Shown here one piece after another: positions 40,519 through 51,927 of a stretch of 64,000 nt of DNA. Made by a program: the position numbers and the translations under genes. The notes beneath the pieces are model-generated. The model ran no database searches. It saw only the letters and a list, made by a program, of their open reading frames with translations, and was not told where the DNA came from. Origin of the DNA: Eulemur rufifrons (taxonomy: Eukaryota; Chordata; Mammalia; Primates; Lemuridae). The stretch is from positions 12,476,501 through 12,540,500 of the forward strand of contig NC_091000.1 of the NCBI RefSeq assembly GCF_041146395.1, in the 5' to 3' direction. The first letter of the stretch is position 1. Each line of letters begins with the position of its first letter.

Positions 40519-40642
40519 CAGGTCCAAAGGCCAGGAAGATGCCCCGCATGTCCATCAGCTCGTTGTCGTATCCGTGCCACCCACGCTGCCAGCCTTCCCT
40601 CTTGCCGGTGCTGTTCATCCAAAACGGAAGCATCCCTCGATT
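40519..40642 (-). CDS. ENPP6: ENPP6 coding exon 7 (residues 332-372 and first base of codon 373)
   Basis: 124 nt: 41 codons plus one base. The acceptor is cttgatttcag and the donor is CTG|gtagga. The peptide runs [17 protein letters not shown] to [10 protein letters not shown]. The RGWHGYDN motif carries H354, the last zinc ligand. N341 in the NST sequon is a known glycosylation site. The final G joins AT from exon 8 to make D373, so the splice phase agrees across the 4.5-kb intron. Confidence 0.97.
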
Positions 40643-42229
40643 CTGAAATCAAGCAAGGCAGTCACATGACACTGAGTCTCGACAATGGCCATGAGTGGGC
40701 GTCTGCTCCAAAATGCCACCCAGTGTGGGACTTCCTCCTCAGCATCCCTGACTGGGGTCACCCCACCTCAGCTGGCTCTCTTGTCACTCCAGGTAGCTGA
40801 GACCTCGGGCAGCAGCCTGTTACGTTGCCAAGAGCTCTAGTTCACAAGAGCTGAATTGTATCTCATCATCAGTTTTAGGTCCAGTAAATACGGCGTGTTA
40901 GCGACAGAAGGGAAATTAAAGTGTATATGTGGTGTAATAAAAATGTATTTGGTCTTTGTCCCAGGTTCCTGACCTAGAGCTCCTAAAACCCATGGAATTT
41001 CCTGAGTGGTGGGAGTGTCTTTTGTTATTCATAACAAGCCCCTTTCTCGCACACCTGAGTTTATCCTGAGATGAGTTGGGGTGGGCTTGGGGGGCCAGGT
41101 AGCTTCAGGGTGGGGTCACCAGAGGAGCCAACCCAGGGGAGGGGAGAGGCATTGGAGACTGAGTGCAATCACGTGACCATGGTTTACTCACTGGCGCCTA
41201 CAGCGTGAAATCCACGCAAAGCCCACGGGGCACCCTGGGACAGGAGCTTCCGGGGCCTGGGGGCTCTGCGCCCTCCCCTCCCACACTTTGTGCATATCTT
41301 TCACGCGGCTGTTCCTAAGCGACACCTTTTATAATAAAACTATAATCATAAGTATAGTGCTCTCAGACTCACTGTACTGAGTTATCAAACCATAAGTGGG
41401 GTCGTGAGAACCCTCAAATATGTAGCCCAATCCAACACCAGTGCTGGTAGCCTGGGGACCCGGAACTTGTGGCTGGCATCTGAAGCGGGGGCCCATCTCG
41501 CAGGACTGAGCACCTTAACCTGTGAGGCCCCCTCCAGCTCCAGGTATTGGTGTCAGAGTTGGATCGGACTGTAGGATACCCAGTTGATGCTGGAGAATTG
41601 TTGTTGGAAAACACAGTATCTGGCCAATCACTTCACTTCACTAGCAAAGCAGCCGAGGCCCAGAGGGGTCCCCTCGAGACCTGCCAGTGCCCTTTCCACC
41701 GTGCAGCCCACCTGCCCTTCCTCCCTCCTAGCACCACCCTCGGGAGCCACTCGGGACGGTCGGCCTCCTCCCTCCCCTCACGCAGGCACCGGAAGATGGC
41801 GCCCACGCTCCTTGGCCAGGCCTCGCGCGTCCTCATTTCCCTCAACCACTCTTCATTTGGGATGGGTTCCAGAACCATCACTTCCCGTCATCCTCCGTTC
41901 CTTCAGAACCAAATTCTCTTAGCCTCAGATGCTCACTTGTTGTGAAGCAAAGGCTTGAAGGTTTTTTGACTCCTAATGAGAATGCAGCCAGGTGAACGCA
42001 GCCCCAGCCGTTCATTGCAGACCAACCATTCATTCCTGACGCTCCAGTCATCTTCCTGCTAAGTTGGTTTTAATATTACAAATATTTCAAATGCAAGAGG
42101 TAGACTTGGCTAGTTGTGAAGAATGAGTAGAATCAAAACAACTAAACTACCAGCAATGTACAGGTCGGCTGTCAATGCCAGTGACAGGACCACCTATAAT
42201 ATTTAGGGAGCCCAGCAGTTCACGGAGAG

Positions 42230-42385
42230 CTGACACTGATGTCCACTTAATCGTCAAAACATCCCAGCGTAGTTATTTTCCTCATTTTGTAGCTGAAGGG
42301 ACTATGGCACAGAGAGGTTATGCGACACTCTCAGGGTCACGCAGCTAGTGCGGGGCAGGCCGGGGATTGGAAGCCAGGTCATCTG
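42230..42385 (-). repeat. MIR SINE, antisense
   Basis: Contains ttttcctcattttgtagctg, cacagagaggttatgcgac and cacgcagctagtg, the antisense MIR core. It lies head to head with the sense MIR at 42545. Confidence 0.75.
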
Positions 42386-42544
42386 CTGCCCGGTCCTTTG
42401 CCCTTTCCACTGCCCACAGCCAGAAGTCACAGCAGTGCTCCTGCTGGCACTGGACAGCGAGGTGTCACCTGGTCCCTTGCATTCTCACTCAGTGTAGCCA
42501 GACGCAAAGCACTAAGGAGATTTTGGAACCGGATCAGCGTGGGG

Positions 42545-42725
42545 TAAATTCCAGTTGCCACCTTCTGGCCGTGTGATCCCGGCTAGCTACTTCCCTTCTC
42601 CGAGCTTCGGTTTCCTTGCTGGGTATGAGGATGGTGACCCCTGCCTTGCAGGGTCCTTAGAGGTCAGCATGACTGTGCGCTAAGTCCCCGACTCACGCTA
42701 GGTGCTCCGTAAGTGACTGTGGTCT
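42545..42725 (+). repeat. MIR SINE, sense
   Basis: Reads gccaccttctggccgtgtga, then cttcggtttccttgctggg and ctaggtgctccgtaagtg, which follow MIR consensus order. Confidence 0.75.
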
Positions 42726-44039
42726 GCTTGGCAGCTGCCATGGGCAGGGGGGCCGCGCTCGGGCTGTGCGTAGCAGGCAGCGGGGGTTGGGAGGGCTGAG
42801 CCCTCTCGTGCTTATTTAGCTGTCATATCACACTGCACACCCATCCGGTCTCACCCCATAAATCGCCCCCTTGCATTGCTGCTTTCCAAGTCTCTCCGTT
42901 TCCTGAATTTCCATCATGCCTCGTCCCTCCTTCTCCAGCTGTGGCTTGTATTTTTCCATGGGAATGCTTCGTTAACTTGGTGCATCTCTGACTGTTTCTT
43001 TTTGTTCTTTATCTGTCTGCGGTGATGATCACACCACTTCCCAGTTTAGCTTCGTCAGCTAACTTAATGTGTTGCTTCTGCCTCTCGCAGGCTGCAAGGC
43101 AGTGAGTCCCGAAGCACTAAGTAGGGCATCTTTGTTGTTAACGACCTCACCAGTTATGACCCCCGCAGTGTGCCCCATGACAAGCAAGCAGGGGAAGGGG
43201 GGATGAACACTGGTGGCCTGATTAAAAAATTACTCTCCAAGTTCTATAAATGAGCACATAGACCTATGAAAACTCAGCCCTGAAGGTAATTTGGCATCCA
43301 CTAGTTTTCATTAAAATGACAAGTTGCCCCAGCAGAACAACTGCTCTCACTGATTTAAAACAATAATAATACCCTGGTTGGTTACATGAGAAGGTGACCA
43401 TTTCGTCTAAGTGACCAAATGGATCACATTTCATGCACAGCCTTCATTTCAAAATGGTGCATTGATGATCTTCTTCCTTTTCCTCTCCCTGTGGCTTCTG
43501 GCAACTTTGTTTTGTATCCCACATTGTCTTTTCAAGGGCATACAGAGGAGGCCATGCTGATGAAGTGTTGTGCATAACCCCCCTCTCAGCCTCTGCAGTG
43601 GGGATCCCCAGCCAGCCCTCCTCGAACTACTGGTTGGGAGGCTGACCCCACCCAGCCCCTACCAGGGCCTTGGGCTGCTACATAGTGCCACCTGGTGACA
43701 CCTTGGGGAGGTCCCCAAACCCCCCAACTCTATCCAAAAGTGAGAAACAAGAGTGGAGGATGGGCTTGCAGGGGCAGGGGCAGGGGGAGGGGAGAGGAGG
43801 GCCCTAAGTGGGAGCCCTCAGGATGCCAGGCCCGTCGTAGGCTGGGCAGCCAGTTCCCGGGGTTGCAGGAAGCACCTGGCCTTCTGCACCATGTGCTGGA
43901 AGGGCCAGTTCCCCACAGACAGACTGGTGCAGAAGGGAATCATGGAATCTGCACTCCATGAAGGCAGAGAGGAGTGGAGTGTCCCTGGTAGGGAGTCCAG
44001 GTGATGGGGTACCCTTGCCAGAATGGGGGAGAACCAACG

Positions 44040-44140
44040 ATTGGAGGGCTGGCTTATTCAATTCCGCAGATGTCTGCTGAGCTGTGAGTCTCTGCCAGGC
44101 ACTCTGCTAGGCTTTTGGGGTCGGGGGCACAGGGGAAGAG
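44040..44140 (-). repeat. L2/MIR-type 3' end, antisense
   Basis: The segment ttattcaattccgcagatgt to caggcactctgctaggc is the usual antisense tail shared by L2-class repeats. Confidence 0.45.
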
Positions 44141-44227
44141 GGCAGCTCTTTCACCTAAAAGAGCTCCTCCTTAGTGAAGGAGGGAGGAGGCTGCAGGGAG
44201 GTCGGCGGGGCAGGGGCTGTGTGCATG

Positions 44228-44340
44228 GGACATGCGTGCGTGCGTGTGTGTGTTTATGTGTAGTGTGTGCACAAGTGTGTGTATGTGTATTCGTGTTAGT
44301 GTGTGCGTGCACGATTGTGAGTGCATGTAGGCGTGTGGGA
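44228..44340 (+). repeat. GT-rich alternating purine-pyrimidine tract
   Basis: About 110 bp made mostly of GT, GC and AT steps (tgcgtgcgtgcgtgtgtgtg and similar), broken by short interruptions. Degenerate microsatellite. Confidence 0.9.
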
Positions 44341-44603
44341 GGGGGAGGGAGGGGAAGTTCCACAACAAGGAGGCCGCACAGGAGGCCCTAATAAAGGATG
44401 GGGATGTCCTAAGGCCCCCCAGTAACAGGACCTTGGGGACTCTGATAATGGGGAAGCCCTGACACCAGAGCCCCTGGAGGAGAGGCCCTGTGTGACCACA
44501 CATGGAAAGAGCATCCGTCAGAGGGAGATGCCAGAAGGGGCGAGGAGGTGAGGGAACCGGGGTTTCTGCTCTCAGCGGCTACCTGGGATCATGCCACTCA
44601 AAC

Positions 44604-44694
44604 AGGATGGCCAACTGTCCCGGTGTGCAGCTGAGAGGGTTGCAGGCATGCACAACTTTCAGTTTTAAAACCAGAACAGTCCCAGGCAGATGAG
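44604..44694 (-). repeat. Short palindromic element, copy B (family not assigned)
   Basis: Text from gatggccaactgtcccgg through acaactttcagttttaaaac to cagtcccaggcag is the reverse complement, with divergence, of the element at 21669-21765. Both look like a small non-autonomous DNA transposon or palindromic old repeat. Confidence 0.5.
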
Positions 44695-44777
44695 GACAAG
44701 TTCATTACTCTACAATCAACACCATCTCTAAATAAAATGCGCACCCAGTGCAGCGTGTTCACACTTCCCAGAGCCTG

Positions 44778-44955
44778 CCAGGACCCTCCATACACGGGTG
44801 GACGGCAGTGCCAGGACCCTCCATACACGGGTGGACGGCAGTGCCAGGACCCTCCATACACGGGTGGACGGCAGTGCCAGGGCCCTCCATACACGGGTGG
44901 ACGGCAGTGCCAGGGCCCTCCATACACGGGTGGACGGCAGTGCCAGGACCCTCCT
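44778..44955 (+). repeat. 33-bp minisatellite, about 5.4 copies
   Basis: The unit starts ccaggaccctccatacac and has a 33-base period. Whole copies begin at 44778, 44811, 44844, 44877 and 44910, with a partial copy from 44943. The only differences I see are an A-to-G change in copies 4 and 5. Because 33 is a multiple of three and the unit lacks stops, several frames stay open on both strands, giving repeat proteins that are artefacts. Confidence 0.97.
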
Positions 44956-45160
44956 TGGCGAGCCACTCAGCCAGGAGATGATTTCCAACAGGAAAGGGCC
45001 AGAAATAGAGCTACACACGAGGGAGCACCGCGAGAAATGCCTGAGTTGTTCTGCTTGGAGTTTGGGCTCTGTTTGGGTTCCTTTGTGCCGGAAGCCAGGG
45101 AATAATTCTGAGATAAGAGTTATCCTTAGACTAGAGGTTTGTCCCAATCATCCTTAGCAT

Positions 45161-45191
<31 letters not shown>

Positions 45192-45316
45192 AAGAAAAGA
45201 AGAAAGAAAGAAAAAGAAAGAGAGAGAGAGAAGAGGAGAGGAGAGGAGAGGAGGGGAGGGGAGGGGATGGGGAGGGGGGAGGGGAGGGGAGGGGAGGGGG
45301 GGGAGGGGAGGGGAGA
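45161..45316 (+). repeat. 156-bp polypurine tract, (GA)n then (GGGGA)n
   Basis: A run of A/G on the plus strand interrupted by a single T at 45268. It changes from (GA)n through (GAAA)n to (GGGGA)n. On the ENPP6 transcript it reads as a C/U tract in intron 6. Several frames stay open across it on the minus strand (S/L/P-rich), which are not genes. Confidence 0.95.
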
Positions 45317-46739
45317 CAACCACTCTTCACCCCCAAATTGGAAACCCAGTGGATGAAGCTTGTTCCGCCCTTGCCAGGGCCGGGCTCTCTGAGGTCACCA
45401 GGTTGGGACCCTTCGCGGTGCTGGGCTGAGCTGCGTGGGGAGCCCCCTTTGGAAGTGTGGGGCCGGCTTGGGCACGAGGGCGAAGGTGGCAGGAGGGCTG
45501 GAAGGGCAGGAAAGGAAGGAGGTGCCGAACAGTCTGTGGTCATTATTTTCTCCGTTTGCACAGGGGCAAGGGACTTGCTTTGGCAGACACGTGGGGTGTT
45601 TACTCGTTTTTTTCTTGTTACATTTTTAGAATACACGAGCACGAGTATTTCTCACCTGTTCCTTCCGATTTCTCCTCGCTGCAGATCAGATGGTTGCTAA
45701 GCCGCAGAGAAAAATACCCCTGAGGAGGAGGGAGGTTCAGCAACTGCTGGACATGTGGCCCTGGTTCTGCCCTGCCGTCCCCAAATGACTGCTGGCAGGG
45801 CCGCTGGGGAGGTTGAAATCGGTCCTCCAAGGTTTCCCTCCCTGACCAGAGGGATCTTGTTGCGGGGTCTTGTCTGGTCCCTCCTGCTCTGCTCGCTGCT
45901 CCCTCTCTGGCCTTCTTCCCACGGAGGCCACAGTCGTCACTGCTCCTGGAACCCAGAACACACGCTATCCACAGGGAGCTGCCCACGCCTGGCCGTGCCG
46001 GGGCTGCCCTGAGCTGGCTCTGGGCCAGGCACTTGGATATTTGCATTGGGTAGGTCAGGGTGAGGACGGGAGTCTCTTCTTAATAATGTCCCTGGGTGAT
46101 TGGGACGTCAGAACCCCTAGAAGCCATGCACCATGTTCAGTGATGAGTTGTCCTTTTCCAAGGAGATCCTGAGATCGGAGACAGTGTCTCAAGTCCCCGT
46201 GTGTGGCCCCGGGCGTAGCAGCATGGGCCTTCCTCCCAGAAAGTCCCCGGGGCCTCAGCTGAACTGGGCTGCTTTCCGTAGGGCGGAGCCAATACGGCCT
46301 TAACCAGCTATTTCCTCTGCGCTCCATTCTCAGCGGCCGGCGCCCGCGGGCATTGGTTGTCACACATTGGACCATCATCCCACCTTCCGACTGCTAAAAG
46401 TATAATTCTTCCAGGGTGTGGGGTCAGGAACCCAGGTTTCCCCTTGAAGCATCGCAACAGATCTCTAGGGCAGTGGGAACACCACTGAAATCTGGCCAGA
46501 TTAAAATAAAGAAAAGGTGAAAACCTGTTTAAGATGTGTTAGGGCCTAACAAAAATGAAATCTACTTTACTCTCCTAGGACATGGTTATAACCAAAGCCT
46601 CCCACCTCCCCGAAAATACAATAACTTTCTGACATCACCCCAGGCTGAAAAATGCACCCAGTGATGTTCAAGTCAGAGGCAGCTTCGAGCTTCCATGAAA
46701 ACTCCTGTGACATGATGACAGTTTGGCCGGCTCCGGTGT

Positions 46740-46865
46740 TTTTGCTGCTAGGGTTGAAGTCGAACTGTAGTTTCTGTTACAAACCATGGTTTCTCAGATT
46801 TTGTGGCATTGCTGTTTTAAATTGTCCTCCAGAGAGGCTTCCAGTGAGCAGGACTCTCGGGAGAC
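46740..46865 (-). repeat. Old L1 3' UTR fragment, antisense
   Basis: Short match in style to the old L1 region that ends gctgttttaaattgtcctcc. Low-copy remnant, strongly diverged. Confidence 0.4.
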
Positions 46866-47839
46866 TCTTGGGAGTGCGGTTACGAGCCTCTGCCATGTGC
46901 TTGCCACGCGCCACTCAAAAGAGATGTCCCTCTAAGCTTCCCTTTCTCTGTCTGAAGACAGAATTCAATCCCTGGGGGCTCAGGCCTCTGGCTTGACACC
47001 GGAGAGCGCCTTGCCTCACACAGCTTGATCCTGAGACGGAAAAGCCACGCAGCAGAATCAGCAGGACCAAGGGACGTGAAAGTCTGTGGAGGGGAGCAGT
47101 GTCGGAGGGCACTAAGGGGACGGGGTCTCTTTTTCCCAGGATCACATTTACAGAAGTGCGGTGGGGAGGGAGGGTACGCATGTGTCCCACGGCACTTACA
47201 CACACGGCCCTGTCACCCCCCGAAATCCTGCGGCTTCTGCGCCCACGTCTGGCTCCCTGGGGCTGTCAGGTGCCCGCATGGAACCGTGCTCACTGCCTCC
47301 AGAACACAGAAGCCCTGCTTTCCAGATTGTCTTGATTTCCCCAGATATTTTGGGTCCAGGCCTAACTGCCATCCAACCACAGGCTTCGGAATTGAGCCTG
47401 GCATCTCATATCCTTTGCCAGTTTTCAAAATAAATCTTTCCTCTGGAGAAAAACATTGGCCTCCCTTAGAGCGTGGGCCTGAATTTGCTGCCTTCCTCTC
47501 GACGCAGGCAGGAGGCCAGATCAACAGCCCCATGGTTCTTAATCTTTCCCAGGCCCTGGTCCCAGCCTGCCTCTTAACACGGGAATGGTGGCAGGAGGTG
47601 GACACTGTCCAGGAGGGGCCGGCAGGGGCTTTGGGGAGAGCGGGGGTGTCTCGCCCTTGGACTGCAGCTCTGGGCTAATGGAAGCTAGGAGAATTGCCAT
47701 TAGTGGTTTCAACACCTTGTTCCTGTTGAAATGTCTCTTCTAGGCCTGACTCAGGCTTCCTCTCTGTTTACTCGGTAACCGATTTACAAACCCACAAAGT
47801 GAACAACCTGTCAGTAAGTAACCAAGAGTCCACTGTCTC

Positions 47840-48180
47840 AGTATGTATTAGTTCATTCAATCTGCTAACCTGTACGGAGGGGTCAAGATGCCAAAGACCT
47901 GCCCGCAAGGAACTTCCACCCCAGGAGGGCAGAGCCCACAAGCAGGCGAACACGCCAGGTGGACTGAGTAAGGCCTTAAGAAAGTTCTGAGATGGAGGAA
48001 ATTAGGAACTCCTCGGGTGTTTCCCGGAAGAGGTGGTATTTAAGTTGAGCTCCGAAGAATGAAAACGGGCAGGAGTTGGGATGGAGAGGGCATTCCAGGG
48101 ATTCTACTGACTGTTTATTGAGCTGATTGAAGTTATTTGGAAGAGCACAGTTACCCCACCCTGGCCACTTCATTCCCAAC
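47840..48180 (-). repeat. L2 LINE, antisense
   Basis: Typical antisense L2 tail: tattagttcattcaatctgc near the start, then gaggtggtatttaagttgag and gagagggcattccaggg. Confidence 0.6.
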
Positions 48181-48544
48181 ACTTAAGCCTTGGAGTGAAA
48201 AATTCCTTCCACGAAAATGAACATTTTGATTCAAATAGATACAAATTGCCCCTGTTGGTGATGGGAAAGGAGAGGGCTGGGGTTGGGAAGAGGAAAAGGG
48301 GGCAAAGTGAGCCGCTGAGCAGCTGCAGAGGTTTTACAGCAGCACGTGAGCAGGGAAAATAACAGAGGAAGATGATCTCAGAACTTGTGTTCTACTAGTG
48401 TGAAGGAGCTGAGTGGCATCTCTAGACCCCACAGGAGCCAGCAGGGTGAGTCTGTCGCCGGGAAACATGAAATCAGAATACACTGAAGATTCTATGAAAC
48501 ATTTGGGAGATCTTTGGAGAACTGGGCAGGACTTCCTGCTTAAT

Positions 48545-49000
48545 GGCCACATTTGAATTCAAATCCTGGCTTTGTTACTCAGAGATTTGCAACTTTAGGC
48601 AAAGCATCTAAAACTCAGAGTCTCCACAAAGACACCTGGTCCCTGTTGAAATGTCTTTTCTAGGGCTGTTAATAATTAGCCAACGTTGAAGGCCTGACTT
48701 AGCCTCCTTAAGACTCAGAGTTTCAGGTGCCTTGCCTAACTCAGTGAAATTGAACTCAGTAAAATTGGGATAACAATATCCACAATGCAGAGGTAGTAAC
48801 CAGAAAGTACTTAATTCAAGATAGCTATTATTGTCATTGTTGTTATTGAGTTTTTTAAATTCTCTGGATGTATTTATTATCTGCAAAATGCAAAATAACT
48901 TGATGTGTATGCATTAAAACTTTTGTGGGAGTCATAGGGAGCTCATTCTGAAGTCTGTAAGGATCCAGGATGATAAATGAAGATTATTTTTTACAGCCCC
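48545..49000 (+). repeat. MIR SINE plus flank (partner of 51300-51545)
   Basis: Sense MIR text: gaattcaaatcctggctttg, then gggataacaatatccac and a 3' end of agatagctattattgtcatt. From about 48855 the sequence continues in parallel with 51300-51545. A 31-bp stretch at 48633-48663 also matches 47713-47743. Confidence 0.6.
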
Positions 49001-49179
49001 TGGTATTGCTAATTAAAGGTGTATGAAATAGCATTAGTAGTCTACTTAGTGGGTCAACATAAGATATATAAAAATTTTTGTGGAAGGGCTCCATCACCTC
49101 AGTTCTTTAACTCTGTTTTTCCCATGAACTGTGGATTATTTTACCCTGAGGATTATGGATCACAGTCCTTCCCACCCCC

Positions 49180-49580
49180 ATTAAGATTCCCTATGGTTTC
49201 CCACAGGACTTACAATAAAATACCAATTTCTCTAATTCTCAAAGAACTTTCCAGCCTCCGGCTCTTGCATCCAGTTCCCTCCCCCGAGGGCAGCCTCTCC
49301 CTGCCCCATCCCTGAGCACTCATATCCCTGAGCACTCATCCTTCGGGTGTCAGCTGGGAGCTCCCTTTCTCAGAGATACCGTCCTGCCCCTCGTCTACAT
49401 GGGCCACCTCCCCCCAGATACGGTTTCCTCTTTCATGGCACCCTCTTTGTTCTTGACAGCACTTAACACATTCTGCGATCGCCCACTCGTCTAATCTTAG
49501 GGCTTGCATGTGTATTTCGTATTTGGCTCCTTCGCTGGGCCTTAAGCCTCCCCTTGGTTCCCCACTATGGAATTAGGACT
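49180..49580 (+). repeat. L2 LINE 3' region, sense
   Basis: Reads like the L2 consensus tail: aaagaactttccagcctc, a run of short C/T-rich blocks, tcatggcaccctctttgttc, then gccttaagcctcccc. Old and patchy. Confidence 0.6.
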
Positions 49581-51299
49581 TTGTGTGGTACGTTACATGT
49601 GCTGGGCACTAAACAAATTGACACGTGATTATTTAGAATCCCAGTTGAGGATGGGAGAGGATACTTGAGTTTGGTGGAATACCAATACCCACAGTATTTC
49701 TCCACTTGGCGTTGTGCTGTGTTGTTCCTGCCTATCCCACGTGCCAAGGACATTTAGCACCAAGGAAATTTAGCATAGCTGGATCTGCCTTTTCATTATC
49801 CTTGGACCCCCAATAGGCATTGTGACAACCCAGTGTGACCCAGCCCCCTGGGGCAGGGAGTCGCAGGTGGCTGACTGAGAACCCCAGGGGAGGTGAGAGA
49901 GTGACAGTGGAGCCCACCTGTGCAGGGCTCCTGTGCTCCAGGGAAGAGCGGCCCTCATCCCCTGGCAGGAAGAAGCAATGTCAGGGCTTTCCAGAGGACA
50001 GTGACCAGGCTTCAGGTGGGGCATCCATTACCAAGCCCCATTTCCTGTCCCTGAAGTCTTGGGCTGGACCTATGGAGGTGGCCTGTGTTTTTGCCTCTTT
50101 CATCCTCTGGGAACAGGAACCCCTTCAGATTTCTGCCCTTTTGGGAGGGGAGATGGGAGAAAGGACTGACAGCAGTTGGAAACCCAGTCTGTTTATTAAG
50201 AAGTGAGGGGCAGGTCCACACTGGGGGGCCCCCCAGCAGGGAGCTTGCTTTCCTACAGCAGTGTCAGCGGTCATGCTGGATCACTGTGCAATTCCAGGTG
50301 ACACGTTAAATCCCTTTCCCTGTCTTTATCTTTTTCAATGGCAGCTCTCTAAGCAACCAGAAGAAAAAAAGAACTCAATTAAGTCTTCCTGTTAGAGCAG
50401 CTTCCTTAGAGTCTGTGAAACTTACATTGATGGCAGAAAGTTAGTGTTTGTATGGGAATGGCATTTTTACCAAAGAAGCCAAGTCCCACATCTTGATGGG
50501 ATGGCAGCTGGGGGGAGAAAGGAAGGGGGGCTGGGGCTCTATTTTTTTGGGCTCCCACCAGCACCACTTTGCCCTGACTCAGCTGTTCTGCTAATCATGT
50601 CTAATCCAGAGAACAGTCTTGTCTGCCTCCAGACCCAGCGAGATTGCTTTCAGGGCTGGGAATGTTCTCGCCCTGCAGGTGTGAAGTGTAACCCAGCACA
50701 AGAACAGCATCGCATGCACTGCGGGCTGGATGTAGGTTACAGAGCCAAACGTGACGTTCTTTTACCATTTGGGGAGAAATTTGCAGATAGGAACGTGAGA
50801 GATTAGTGGCCCTGGCATAGAGCAGGAACTCCATATAGAATGGAGAGTTTAATTCTCTATAGCCAAGAAAGTATAACAAACAATAGAATGATGTTAAAAA
50901 AAAAAGTCTAAGTCAGTAAAGAAAGAATGGGTGCTTGCTTTTTAGGATTTTTCAGAAAGCAAACGAATAAAACCTCAATGTTATATATATTAAAGTAGAA
51001 TCAGAAATTACAGTTTTTACATGTGATGTCTTAAAATCCATAAATTCAAGGATAGGAGTAAAATAATTAAGGTATGCAGTCTGGGGGACTACAAAGGCAC
51101 AACTGGGTGCCACTAAAAGATACATACATTTTTCTCAGGACTCGGGGTCAAGTATGACTTTCCAGAGAAACATTTCTGTTCATACATATAGATAATATAA
51201 GCTATAGTAATAGAATTGATTGTACTTTCTTCTTTGCGTTGGCTGCTAGGAAACTCAAAACTGCATTTGTGTCCCATTTTATGTGGTGGTATGTTATTT

Positions 51300-51545
51300 T
51301 CAGAACAAACAATACCCACGATGTAGAGTCATTGGGAGAATTAGAAATAATAACCAGGAGGTACTTTATTCAAGATAGCTATTATTGTTGTTATTGTCAT
51401 TCATCAACGTTTAAACAGAAAATTTTCTTGATATATTTACTATCTGCAAAAAGTACAATAGCTTTATGCGCATGTCATTGAGACTTTGGGGCAGAGGTCG
51501 TTCAAAGTTTCTAATGATCCAGGCGTGACACACGAAGGTTGGTGT
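51300..51545 (+). repeat. Diverged copy of the segment at 48770-49000
   Basis: Shares ttcaagatagctattattgt and a tatttactatctgcaaaa-type stretch with 48770-49000, then parallel text to aatgatccaggcgtgacaca. The left part is a MIR 3' end, but the similarity continues past the MIR end, which suggests an old local duplication rather than two independent SINE insertions. Confidence 0.55.
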
Positions 51546-51889
51546 CATAGTACTCGTCATCACTAACTCACGGTGTGCGAGATGCTATGGTTAGTCTCTG
51601 TATTTGTGAGTCACACTAACCTTTCAGAACTAATCTTGTTTTTTCACATCATGTTTATTTCTGATTTCTTTCTTTTTTCTTTAACGTTTTGCTTCACACA
51701 TCTTTGAGACTACCTCAAATGTCCCCTTTGAAATAATTATGTCTTTTTAAAAGCTGCTCAGGCCATTGTCAATAGTTCGGCATTCTTCCTTTCTGTTCTG
51801 TGGCTTCTCCCCTCTCCTTGGGACATAAGATGTACTATTGGGTGGCCCTTGCTAATTCATTGACTCTTAGCTCTGATTTACTCAAACAA

Positions 51890-51890
<1 letters not shown>

Positions 51891-51922
<32 letters not shown>
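51891..51922 (+). repeat. (GT)n microsatellite
   Basis: About 16 GT units in an almost perfect run, starting after caaaa and ending before ttgcgc. Confidence 0.95.

Positions 51923-51927
<5 letters not shown>

Noticed and set aside
44778..44955. CRISPR-like array
   Set aside because: The repeats are head to tail without spacers, and the genome is mammalian.
44598..45157. Repeat-protein frames on both strands
   Set aside because: They are artefacts of the 33-bp minisatellite, whose unit length is a multiple of three.
45126..45642. S/L/P-rich minus-strand frames up to 162 codons
   Set aside because: They are produced by translating the purine tract at 45161-45316.
47025..47678. Longest open frame of the window (217 codons, plus strand)
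   Set aside because: It lies antisense inside ENPP6 intron 6 in GC-rich DNA. It has no recognisable domain, competing frames overlap it on both strands, and no splice or promoter signals support it.
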